The notes beneath the pieces were generated by a model, which saw only the letters and a list, made by a program, of their open reading frames with translations, was not told the DNA's origin and searched no databases. Below are positions 54,286 to 62,705 of a stretch of DNA of 64,000 nt, one piece after another; the stretch's first letter is position 1, and each line of letters begins with the position of its first letter. The DNA comes from Chitinophagaceae bacterium (GTDB lineage: Bacteria > Bacteroidota > Bacteroidia > Chitinophagales > Chitinophagaceae), in NCBI GenBank assembly GCA_016786845.1, contig JAEUVB010000016.1, forward strand, positions 62,001 through 126,000. Reading direction: 5' to 3'. The position numbers and the translations under genes are program-made.

Positions 54286-55743
54286 ATGAATCTCAGCAAT
54301 TATCAATATATCCAAAACTATATCGGAGGGGAGTTTACAGAACCTGCATCCAAACTTTATTTCGATAATATCAATCCGGCTACGGGTGAGGTGTTCGGGC
54401 AAATTCCGAACAGCAATGCCGAGGATGTGCAGAAAGCAGTAGACGCAGCCCAAAAGGCATTACCGGCATGGCGGGTCACTTCTACCGAAAAACGATTTGC
54501 TGTCCTCAACCGAATAGCCGAACTGATCGATCAACATCTCGATGAATTGGCCTTGGCCGAAACAACCGACAATGGAAAACCACTTTGGCTCAGCAAAAAA
54601 GTGGACATCCCCCGCGCCTCCAGCAACTTTAGATTTTTTGCCACGGCCCTCATGCATTTTGCGTCGGAGAGTCATCAGATGGAAGACAAAGCCATTAATT
54701 ATACGCTGCGTCAGCCCATTGGTATCGTTGGTTGCATCTCTCCATGGAATCTCCCACTCTACCTTTTCACCTGGAAGATCGCACCGGCTTTGGCAGCAGG
54801 CAATTGCGTCATTGCCAAACCCAGTGAGGTAACGCCACTATCAGCATATTTGCTCAGCAAAATTTGTAAAGAAGCCGGATTACCCGATGGTGTTCTCAAT
54901 ATATTACATGGCGATGGACCGTCCTGTGGAAGTGCTATTGTAGCGCATCCCGATATCAAGGCCATTTCATTTACCGGGAGTACCCGTGCAGGCCAACAGA
55001 TTGCTTCAGTAGCAGCTCCCATGTTTAAAAAATTATCGCTTGAATTGGGCGGAAAAAATCCGGCCATCATCTTTGCCGATTGTGATTGGGAAAAGATGAT
55101 GCGCACCGTTGTTCAATCTTCTTTTGCCAATCAAGGGCAGATTTGTTTATGCGGAAGTCGGATACTGGTCGAAAAAAGTATCTATGAAAAATTTAAATCC
55201 GAATTTATAGCTCGGGTTTCCAAACTTCGAGTGGGAGATCCAATGGATGAAAATAGCAAGCAAGGTGCAGTGGTGAGTAAGGTTCATTTCGACAAGGTCA
55301 TGTCATGCATTGAATTGGCGAAATCGGAAGGCGGGAAAATACTCATCGGCGGACAAGCTGTAAAACCGGAAGGCCGATGTGCACAAGGTTATTTTATTGA
55401 GCCTACAGTCATCGAAGGCCTGGCACCCGGATGCAAAACCAATATGGAAGAGATTTTCGGACCCGTGGTGACCTTGCAAGTGTTTGAAACAGAAGCAGAA
55501 GCCCTTGCACTGGCCAACTGCAGCAACTATGGCTTGGCGGCTACAGTCTGGACACAAGATATTTCGAAGGCCAATCGTGTGGCCATGCAGGTCCATACCG
55601 GCATTGTATGGGTAAATTGCTGGCTTCTCCGCGATTTACGTACGCCATTTGGCGGAATGAAAAACAGTGGCGTAGGCCGCGAAGGCGGATGGGATGCGAT
55701 GCGCTTTTTCACCGAAGCGAAAAATGTATGTGTGGAGATATAA
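54286..55743 (+). CDS. Aldehyde dehydrogenase (muconic-semialdehyde dehydrogenase-like)
   Basis: 485 residues. NAD motif regions VGCISPWNLPLYLFTWKIAP and SFTGSTRAGQQIA, catalytic Glu in LELGGKNPAIIF and Cys in FANQGQICLCGSRI, and EEIFGPVVTLQVFE. The sequence around IYEKFKSEFIARVSKLRVGD and the WVNCWLLRDLRTPFGGMKNS end resembles 2-hydroxy/2-aminomuconic semialdehyde dehydrogenases (ALDH8 type), known in the kynurenine branch of tryptophan breakdown. No other kynurenine gene is nearby, so the substrate is not certain. Confidence 0.9.
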   Translation: MNLSNYQYIQNYIGGEFTEPASKLYFDNINPATGEVFGQIPNSNAEDVQKAVDAAQKALPAWRVTSTEKRFAVLNRIAELIDQHLDELALAETTDNGKPLWLSKKVDIPRASSNFRFFATALMHFASESHQMEDKAINYTLRQPIGIVGCISPWNLPLYLFTWKIAPALAAGNCVIAKPSEVTPLSAYLLSKICKEAGLPDGVLNILHGDGPSCGSAIVAHPDIKAISFTGSTRAGQQIASVAAPMFKKLSLELGGKNPAIIFADCDWEKMMRTVVQSSFANQGQICLCGSRILVEKSIYEKFKSEFIARVSKLRVGDPMDENSKQGAVVSKVHFDKVMSCIELAKSEGGKILIGGQAVKPEGRCAQGYFIEPTVIEGLAPGCKTNMEEIFGPVVTLQVFETEAEALALANCSNYGLAATVWTQDISKANRVAMQVHTGIVWVNCWLLRDLRTPFGGMKNSGVGREGGWDAMRFFTEAKNVCVEI

Positions 55744-55822
55744 TGCGTCGCTTGAGTAAATCTATCCATATGGAAGATCTTGTATATTTCTTGTCAGGTG
55801 AACTTGTATAACTATTTTACCC

Positions 55823-56446
55823 ATGACCAATCGTGAATACCTGCATGAATTACGAAGTGCAACTGCCGATCAACCTTTGAAAATCCTGATGAGTGCTTGT
55901 CTGGCCGGAATCACTTGCGGTTATGACGGAAACGCTTATGGCGAATACCCGTCCGTACTCAAATTGCTGCAATACGAAAATTTAAAAATCATCCGCTTCT
56001 GCCCTGAAGACTTTTCATTTGGGACCCCCAGAGCCATGTGCGATATCCATGGAGGCAATGGTATGGATGTGCTCCATGGCAAGGCTAAAGTGCTTACAGA
56101 ACATGGAGAAGATTGGACCGAAGGCATGATCCGTGCATCTGAAAAAATGTTGGCTCTGGCCCAACAAGAGCAAATTGAATTGGCTGTGATGATGGATGTA
56201 AGTGCGGCTTGTGGCAGTCAGGTTATTTACGATGGCAATCGTTTTGCCGCGGATAAAGTATATCAAATCGGTGCGGGTGTATGTGCAGCCCAACTCATCA
56301 AACATGGATTCAAGGTCATCAGTCAACGCGATTATGCCTCTTTAGAAATTCTTTATTCGAAACTAGATCCATCATATCTTATTGACCCGCAACAAATTGA
56401 CCATCACGAAACAGAATGGTATCTCGATTATTTTAAAAAAAGGTGA
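55823..56446 (+). CDS. DUF523 family protein
   Basis: 207 residues with the cysteine-rich start ILMSACLAGITCGYDGNAYG (DUF523 usually starts with LVSACLLG..CRYDG), FCPEDFSFGTPRAMCDIHGG and MMDVSAACGSQVIYDGNR. The cysteines may bind a metal or Fe-S cluster, but no function is established for the family. It starts 79 bases after the aldehyde dehydrogenase and ahead of a threonine aldolase on the same strand. Confidence 0.85.
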   Translation: MTNREYLHELRSATADQPLKILMSACLAGITCGYDGNAYGEYPSVLKLLQYENLKIIRFCPEDFSFGTPRAMCDIHGGNGMDVLHGKAKVLTEHGEDWTEGMIRASEKMLALAQQEQIELAVMMDVSAACGSQVIYDGNRFAADKVYQIGAGVCAAQLIKHGFKVISQRDYASLEILYSKLDPSYLIDPQQIDHHETEWYLDYFKKR

Positions 56447-56523
56447 GCCCTTGAATGTCCGGTTCTTGTAATTTTTTAACGTTGTAAATTTCATCAGCTT
56501 GCTTCATCCTTTATCTTTACCCC

Positions 56524-57540
56524 ATGTTAGAACTCCGCTCAGATACTTTTACGCGTCCAACACCCGGTATGCTTCAAGCTATGTTTTCGGCACAAGTCGG
56601 TGATGATGTATTTGAAGAAGACCCTACGGTAAAAGTGTTGGAAGAAAAATGTGCGTCCCTATTCGGTTATGAAGCAGGACTCTTTTGTGTATCGGGTACC
56701 ATGGCCAATCAAGTTGCCATTAATGTGCATGTAAGACAGGGCGATGAAGTGATTTGTGATCAGTTGTCCCATATCCACTTATATGAAGGTGGTGGTGTAG
56801 CCGCTAATTCAATGGCGGCTTTGCATTTGCTGCAAGGTGATCGGGGACGTATTACTGCTGCTCAGATTCGCGAGGTCATCAAAGCTGATAATGTGCATTA
56901 TCCGGTGAGCCGTTTGGTCAGTCTCGAAAATACCGTGAACAAAGGCGGAGGTGCCTGCTATGATCTGCAAAGCCTGCGCGACATTAAAGCTCTTTGTCTG
57001 CAGGAAAATCTGGCCCTTCATTTGGATGGAGCCAGAATATTCAATGCCCTCATCGAAACCGGTCAATCTCCTTTGGATTACGGTAAATTATTTGATTCCA
57101 TTTCGGTATGTCTTTCCAAAGGCCTTGGTGCGCCGGTAGGTTCCGTGCTATTGGGATCAAAATCCTTTATACACAGAGCCAGAAGGGTTCGAAAGCGTTT
57201 GGGTGGCGGTCTTCGGCAAGTAGGATATTTGGCTGCGGCAGGTATCTATGCCCTCGATCATCATCGGGAGGGTCTTAAAGAAGATCATCGTCGAGCCCGG
57301 GAAATAGCGGAGGTGATGAAGACCCGACCGGAGGTCAAAGAAGTATTACCGGTTGATACCAATATTGTTTTGTTTGAACTACAGCCCGGAATTTCTGCCG
57401 GCGAATATTCCACTCAATTACTTGCCAAAGGAATTCGGGTATTACCTTTTTACGAAAGCTCCATCCGCATGGTGACCCATCTCGATTTTACCGATGAAGA
57501 TCTATCGAAATTTAAGTCCGTTATGACGAGCCCGGACTAA
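56524..57540 (+). CDS. ltaE: Low-specificity L-threonine aldolase
   Basis: 338 residues, a fold-type I PLP enzyme. LRSDTFTRPTPGMLQAMFSA is the typical start; LFCVSGTMANQVAINVHVRQ, LHLDGARIFNALIETG and the PLP lysine in SVCLSKGLGAPVGSVLLGS follow. It splits threonine (and allo-threonine) into glycine and acetaldehyde. A TATCTTTA element lies a few bases before the ATG. Confidence 0.93.
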   Translation: MLELRSDTFTRPTPGMLQAMFSAQVGDDVFEEDPTVKVLEEKCASLFGYEAGLFCVSGTMANQVAINVHVRQGDEVICDQLSHIHLYEGGGVAANSMAALHLLQGDRGRITAAQIREVIKADNVHYPVSRLVSLENTVNKGGGACYDLQSLRDIKALCLQENLALHLDGARIFNALIETGQSPLDYGKLFDSISVCLSKGLGAPVGSVLLGSKSFIHRARRVRKRLGGGLRQVGYLAAAGIYALDHHREGLKEDHRRAREIAEVMKTRPEVKEVLPVDTNIVLFELQPGISAGEYSTQLLAKGIRVLPFYESSIRMVTHLDFTDEDLSKFKSVMTSPD

Positions 57541-57609
57541 TTCAAGAACCTTTATTCGGGTAAAGTCTTCCACTCCAATTTTTCCTATCTTTACTTTACA
57601 AACTACACG

Positions 57610-59517
57610 ATGCATAAAGTCTTTCCTTGTCTCATAACTTGTCTCCTCTTCATGACTTCCAATGTTTTTGGAAGTATCAACAAAAACAGCGCATATATTT
57701 CACGCTACTCACAAAAGACAGAAATTCTTTATAAAGACACCACACCCATCACACGTACCCGCTACGAAATCGTGTTTAAGTTCAATGATGAAAAGTCTAT
57801 TACCCTCCACCGGAACTATACCATCTACTATTCGCATTTCGATAAATTAGATAAAATAGAAGCCTGGACAGAAAACCCGATGCCCAATGGCAAAACAAAA
57901 AAAATTGAGAATAAAGATTTTACGGCCAACAGTTCGGGGAGCAGTGATGTATTCTACGACGATCAGCAAGAAATCAATATTAATTTCCTCGGACTTACCA
58001 TAGGATCTGAAGCCCACGTTGAATATACCGTCATTACGGATGAATGTCATTTCACCGATCCTATGACCTTCAGATATTATTTGCCGATTGAAGAAGTGAT
58101 CTATGAACTTACCGTACCGGAAAACATGAATGTGTCCTTTATTGAGAAAAATCTACCTAAGGATTTCTTATCACATACCATGAAAAAAAATCGGAATGAA
58201 ACGATACATACCTGGATTGCTAAAGACGTGGAGGAAGAAAAACAATATGACAGTGCACCATCAAGATTATACTTTACCCCACATGTACTTTACAAAATAG
58301 ATGATTACACCCTAAAGGGTAAAACCAGGACGGTTTCAAAATCTCCGGCAGACCTCTATCAATGGTATATCAACAATATAAAAAATGTAAACAGTAAGCC
58401 ATCAGAAAGAATACAGCAACTGTCAGATTCTATCGTGAAAGGAGCCACCACTCGCATTGAAAAAGTGAAACGCATTTTCAATTGGGTACAGCACAATATT
58501 CGTTATGTAGCTTTTGAAGCCGGCATGGAAGGCATTGTGCCGCGGGAAGCCGAAGCAGTTTGTATGAAACGCTATGGCGATTGTAAAGACATGAGCAGCA
58601 TTCAATTTGCCCTTTTGAAGGCAGCCGGTATAGAAGCTCACCTGGTATGGATTGGTACAAGACGTATTCCTTACACCTACAGTGAAGTGCCACTCAAAAA
58701 CACCGACAATCATATGATCGCGGCTGTAAAGGAAAATGGCGAATGGATTTTTCTGGACGCCACGGATCCCAATGGAATTTTCGGATTACCCTCAGATCAT
58801 ATTCAAGGCAAGCAGGCTATGATTAATATGGGCAATACGGGTTATGAACTCGTGACGGTGCCTGTAATCGATGCCAAAACAAATTACATGACCGAAATCT
58901 GCACCTTTCAAATTTTAGGTAATAATGTGGAAATTAATACCCGCGTTACCCATGGTGGATTACTTGCCGGAAATCTTGCTAACCAACTGCACTACCTGAC
59001 CGAAAAAGACAAAGAAGAATTCGCGAAATCATGGGTTAAAAGCGTAAGTAATAATGCCATTTTGAAAAATCATGGTATTCCGAAATTGGATGATTATTCC
59101 GGCCAGGAAATGACCCTGAATTATACCATTAAAGATTATGTGAAGGAAGTAGATAAAGAAAAATATATTAATCTTTTTCTGGACAAGTCATTTATGAATA
59201 GCGGTATTGCGGACATCGACAAGCGTCAGGTGCCTTATGGATTTAAATTTAACTCTACCAATACCAGTACCTATATTTTGAATATTCCTGAAAATTATCA
59301 TGTGACCTATGTACCGCAGACTACAAGCTTTAAGGAAAAAGAATTTGGTTTTAGTATAGATTATACGCAGGAGAAAAACACACTCATCTGTCGCCAAAAA
59401 GTCTTTAGTGATTTTCCTGATCTGCTGATGAAATCAGATCAATTTGCCCGCTGGAATGAATTTGTGAAACAGCTGAATAATGCCTACAAAGAGTCTATTA
59501 TTCTGGAGAAAAACTAA
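57610..59517 (+). CDS. DUF3857/transglutaminase-like protein (catalytic Cys present)
   Basis: 635 residues with a signal peptide (VFPCLITCLLFMTSNVFG). The N-terminal half is a DUF3857 domain (YKDTTPITRTRYEIVFKF, TNSSG-like SDVFYDDQQEININ), the centre a transglutaminase-like domain with Cys in MKRYGDCKDMSSIQFALLKA, His in NTDNHMIAAVKENG and Asp in WIFLDATDPNG. The C-terminal beta-rich part matches this family. It is exported and could act as a protease or crosslinker. Paralogue of the next gene; 126 bases between them. Confidence 0.88.
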   Translation: MHKVFPCLITCLLFMTSNVFGSINKNSAYISRYSQKTEILYKDTTPITRTRYEIVFKFNDEKSITLHRNYTIYYSHFDKLDKIEAWTENPMPNGKTKKIENKDFTANSSGSSDVFYDDQQEININFLGLTIGSEAHVEYTVITDECHFTDPMTFRYYLPIEEVIYELTVPENMNVSFIEKNLPKDFLSHTMKKNRNETIHTWIAKDVEEEKQYDSAPSRLYFTPHVLYKIDDYTLKGKTRTVSKSPADLYQWYINNIKNVNSKPSERIQQLSDSIVKGATTRIEKVKRIFNWVQHNIRYVAFEAGMEGIVPREAEAVCMKRYGDCKDMSSIQFALLKAAGIEAHLVWIGTRRIPYTYSEVPLKNTDNHMIAAVKENGEWIFLDATDPNGIFGLPSDHIQGKQAMINMGNTGYELVTVPVIDAKTNYMTEICTFQILGNNVEINTRVTHGGLLAGNLANQLHYLTEKDKEEFAKSWVKSVSNNAILKNHGIPKLDDYSGQEMTLNYTIKDYVKEVDKEKYINLFLDKSFMNSGIADIDKRQVPYGFKFNSTNTSTYILNIPENYHVTYVPQTTSFKEKEFGFSIDYTQEKNTLICRQKVFSDFPDLLMKSDQFARWNEFVKQLNNAYKESIILEKN

Positions 59518-59643
59518 ATACGGTGATCGGATATTATATTCCTGCCACAAATTAGAGTGTCACCTTATTCTCGATTATATTTGTCAGGCTTAAGGTTATT
59601 TCTAAATCGAAGATCCCAAAAGCTCAATCACTAAATCAATGTC

Positions 59644-61608
59644 ATGAAATATCTGATTCTTTTGCCGGTCATGTGGATCTCCTTAGCTGTACAATCCCAA
59701 CAAATGATTATCGATTGGGATGCAGCACCAAAGCCCCATGTAATTGACAATGCTTCTTTTTTAAAAGAGAGCGCCATCATTATCCAGGAAGATTTGCAGT
59801 TTGAAATTAAACGAAATCCACTCAATAATGATCTCGATTGTGCAAGGAGAACTCACAAAGTGATCCGGATGAATGATGAGAAAGGAATAGAGATGTATAA
59901 CAAAATCAAGGTGGGATATTCTGAAAAATACCCCATCACGAATATTAAGGCACGTACCATTACTGCATCAGGTAAAATCATTGAACTAAAATCAGATGCC
60001 TTTAAAGAGGTGAAAGATGAAGATGGCAGTATGAGTAAAATATTTGCATTGGAAGGTGTTGAAAAGGGATCGGAGATTGAATACATAGTATACCAAAAAA
60101 GTCGCTTCTTATCATTCGGAACCGATTATTTGCAGGATGCCGTACCGACCGTCCTAACCCGTTTTGAATTGATTTGTCCTTCCAATTTAATCTATGATGT
60201 AAAAGGATATAATGGCGTAAAAGTATCCAAGGATACCATTATGGATACCAAACGTTCAGTCATGGCGCAAGTCAACAATTTAGCCGGATTGGAAGAAGAA
60301 AAATATGCTTCATACTTTCCTCATTTTGCAAGAGTAGAATATGCGCTTGCCTATAATACGGAATCAAAAGGTAAAGGTATCCGCTTATTCACCTGGGATG
60401 ATGTCGCGGATGGGCTTCAAAAAGCCAGTGTACAGTTTACGGAAAAAGAAATTAAAGCCGGTAAGAAATTGTTAGAAGATCAGAAGGATTTCAAGAAACT
60501 GAATACCACCAAAGAGAAAATAGAGTGGATTGAACATTTTGTAAAAACCAATTACCAGCAACAAGAATATATTCCCGATGAGAAATCTTCTGAAATTGAA
60601 TTTACCTTGAAGAATAAACTTACTGATGAAAGCGGCATAAGAAATTTATTTGCGCTCCTATACTTCAATCAGGGAATCAATGTAGAAATTGGATATACGA
60701 TCAGTCGATTTATTAAGCCTTTCGATTATTCGTTCATCAATATAGAAAACTTAAAGAACTGCATCTTTTATTTTCCGGAGACCAAACAATACATGGCACC
60801 CAATGAAATATTTTACCGTATTCCGTTTATCCCTTCAGTTTGGTGTAATAATGACGGGGTATTCACGAAAGTCATCAAAATGGGAGATCTCGTAAAGGCC
60901 AGTGCAGAAAAACGTAAGATTCCGGAAATATCTGCAGAAAAAAATTACCACAATCATGATGTTGAAGTGACCTTTAATAGCTCAATGGACACTTCTTTGA
61001 TTCGAATAACCAATACCTTCGGAGGATATAATATGTTGGAAACCCTTCCGGCTTTTGTATTTCTGGAAGGAGAAAAAAGAGATGATGCGGCTAAGGAAAT
61101 TATACGCGTCAGTGAAAAAGATGAAAAGATTGATCAGTTTAAATATGAAAACAATGATTATAAAATGGTGTCCTTGCAGCAACCCATGAAAATTAGCGCT
61201 GTGATCCATGCGACCAATAATATTGAAAAAGCAGGTCCGAAATATTTGTTCAAAGTAGGAGAGCTCATTGGCCGTCAGGCAGAGATGTATCAGGAAAAGG
61301 AAAGACAGTTTGATTTGGAAATTCCAAACCCGCATCAATATATTCGTAATATTAAAGTGAATATTCCTGCCGGATATAAAGTGAACAATGCCGATAAATT
61401 GAAAATGAATGTGGTCGCCACAGTGAATGGCAAGGAGTCCTGCAAATTTGTTTCCGATTATACACTTTCCGGAAATGTGTTATCGATTAACGTGTTCGAA
61501 ATTTATCATGAAAGCTTTACGCCGAAATCTGAATACGAGAATTATCGAAAAGTTATTAATGCCGCAGCTGACTTTAATAAAATTGTGATCGTGCTTGAGA
61601 AGATCTAG
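59644..61608 (+). CDS. DUF3857/transglutaminase-like protein (catalytic Cys lost)
   Basis: 654 residues with a signal peptide (ILLPVMWISLAVQSQQ). Same domain order as the preceding gene: DUF3857 (VIRMNDEKGIEMYNKIKVGY, ITNIKARTITASGKIIEL), then the transglutaminase-like fold. At the place of the GDCKD motif it has TDESGIRNLFALLYFNQ, so the catalytic cysteine is missing. It may be a non-enzymatic partner or binding protein. The C-terminal part ends in VIVLEKI. Co-transcription with the previous gene is likely. Confidence 0.86.
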   Translation: MKYLILLPVMWISLAVQSQQMIIDWDAAPKPHVIDNASFLKESAIIIQEDLQFEIKRNPLNNDLDCARRTHKVIRMNDEKGIEMYNKIKVGYSEKYPITNIKARTITASGKIIELKSDAFKEVKDEDGSMSKIFALEGVEKGSEIEYIVYQKSRFLSFGTDYLQDAVPTVLTRFELICPSNLIYDVKGYNGVKVSKDTIMDTKRSVMAQVNNLAGLEEEKYASYFPHFARVEYALAYNTESKGKGIRLFTWDDVADGLQKASVQFTEKEIKAGKKLLEDQKDFKKLNTTKEKIEWIEHFVKTNYQQQEYIPDEKSSEIEFTLKNKLTDESGIRNLFALLYFNQGINVEIGYTISRFIKPFDYSFINIENLKNCIFYFPETKQYMAPNEIFYRIPFIPSVWCNNDGVFTKVIKMGDLVKASAEKRKIPEISAEKNYHNHDVEVTFNSSMDTSLIRITNTFGGYNMLETLPAFVFLEGEKRDDAAKEIIRVSEKDEKIDQFKYENNDYKMVSLQQPMKISAVIHATNNIEKAGPKYLFKVGELIGRQAEMYQEKERQFDLEIPNPHQYIRNIKVNIPAGYKVNNADKLKMNVVATVNGKESCKFVSDYTLSGNVLSINVFEIYHESFTPKSEYENYRKVINAAADFNKIVIVLEKI

Positions 61609-61623
61609 TGATCAATCATGTTC

Positions 61624-62613
61624 TTATTGCTGAAAAAATTCCGGGTAAGATCTCAACATTTTTTCTGCATTCTTACGGCTAATCAAAATAAAATCATGAT
61701 GATTTAACCATCCGAAAAAAGTATCAAAATCATAGGACTCTCCGTCGATTTTCAGAATGGCCTTGGTGCCTTTATCCGGTGGTCTAAAATATAAGGTCAG
61801 GGTTTGAGGTTTGCTTTCTTTGCGTTTGATGTTAATCGTGGCCAATTGTCTTCCATGTTTCAAAATAGAGTCTTTCAGGAAATTGGAATTTTCATACCCC
61901 GTACAATAGATGGATTCCCAAAACCCCAAATAACTGTCAACTCTTTTCAAATTCAAAGGCTGATCCATTTGACCGGAACCTGTGACGGTTTTGCCTTCCG
62001 GTTTAACATCCAGGGTAAATGAATATTGAACCGAATCTTTATATTCTAATTTGATCTGTTCAATGTCACTATAACCATATAAGATTCTTCTTTCTCTCCA
62101 GTCGCTTACCGAACAGAAATATCGAACACCAACAAATGTATTTTGTAAAGGAAGCTTAACAATATAAGGTCGTTTTGCTCCTTCTTTAAGCATATAGGTA
62201 CAATTGTTGGTTCCCGGATTTCGACCTACATAAAAAGTATGGGTATTCTTATCTCCGGAGTATAATTCTACTTTGGTATTATTGACGCTCATATCCGTGA
62301 CCACGGCATCATGATAGGACATTGATACCGGCTGCTCGGGTTTTTGGTCGTGCATTGCCTGCAGTAAAAATTCAACAGCATCTTTACGTGCTACCATGCT
62401 ATCGTTTAGTGTCCACTCCTTAGGTCCCCGGCTTAGTTTGACTTTCTGTCCCTGAGGATTTGACAAAAAGATGGTGGTAATAGCCGCCGTATCTTTAACG
62501 GTAAAATTGGTTTCATCGGAACCGAAAGGACTGCTATCGCCTTTAAACACAAACACATAAGCCAATACACAGAGCAGTAGTAAGACTGCAACATAAATCA
62601 GTGTTTTCTTCAT
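61624..62613 (-). CDS. DUF4340 domain protein
   Basis: Start at 62613 (MKKTLIYVAVLLLLCVLAYVF), three codons inside the open frame. 329 residues with an N-terminal membrane helix. Body: NFTVKDTAAITTIFLSNPQG, VKLSRGPKEWTLNDSMVARK and YFCSVSDWRERRILYGYSDI; the C-terminal part includes DFDTFFGWLNHHDFILIS. DUF4340 proteins often accompany gliding-motility ABC transporter (Gld-type) genes, but none is visible here. Single membrane anchor with a periplasmic body. Confidence 0.85.
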   Translation of the reverse strand: MKKTLIYVAVLLLLCVLAYVFVFKGDSSPFGSDETNFTVKDTAAITTIFLSNPQGQKVKLSRGPKEWTLNDSMVARKDAVEFLLQAMHDQKPEQPVSMSYHDAVVTDMSVNNTKVELYSGDKNTHTFYVGRNPGTNNCTYMLKEGAKRPYIVKLPLQNTFVGVRYFCSVSDWRERRILYGYSDIEQIKLEYKDSVQYSFTLDVKPEGKTVTGSGQMDQPLNLKRVDSYLGFWESIYCTGYENSNFLKDSILKHGRQLATINIKRKESKPQTLTLYFRPPDKGTKAILKIDGESYDFDTFFGWLNHHDFILISRKNAEKMLRSYPEFFQQ

Positions 62614-62705
62614 AGGGGGCAAAAATAGCAGATTTGAGCTTTAAAAACTATTTCCGCATGAGACAGGATCGAGAGGATTCTGAGAAAGGGTATTAAGGCT
62701 ACACA

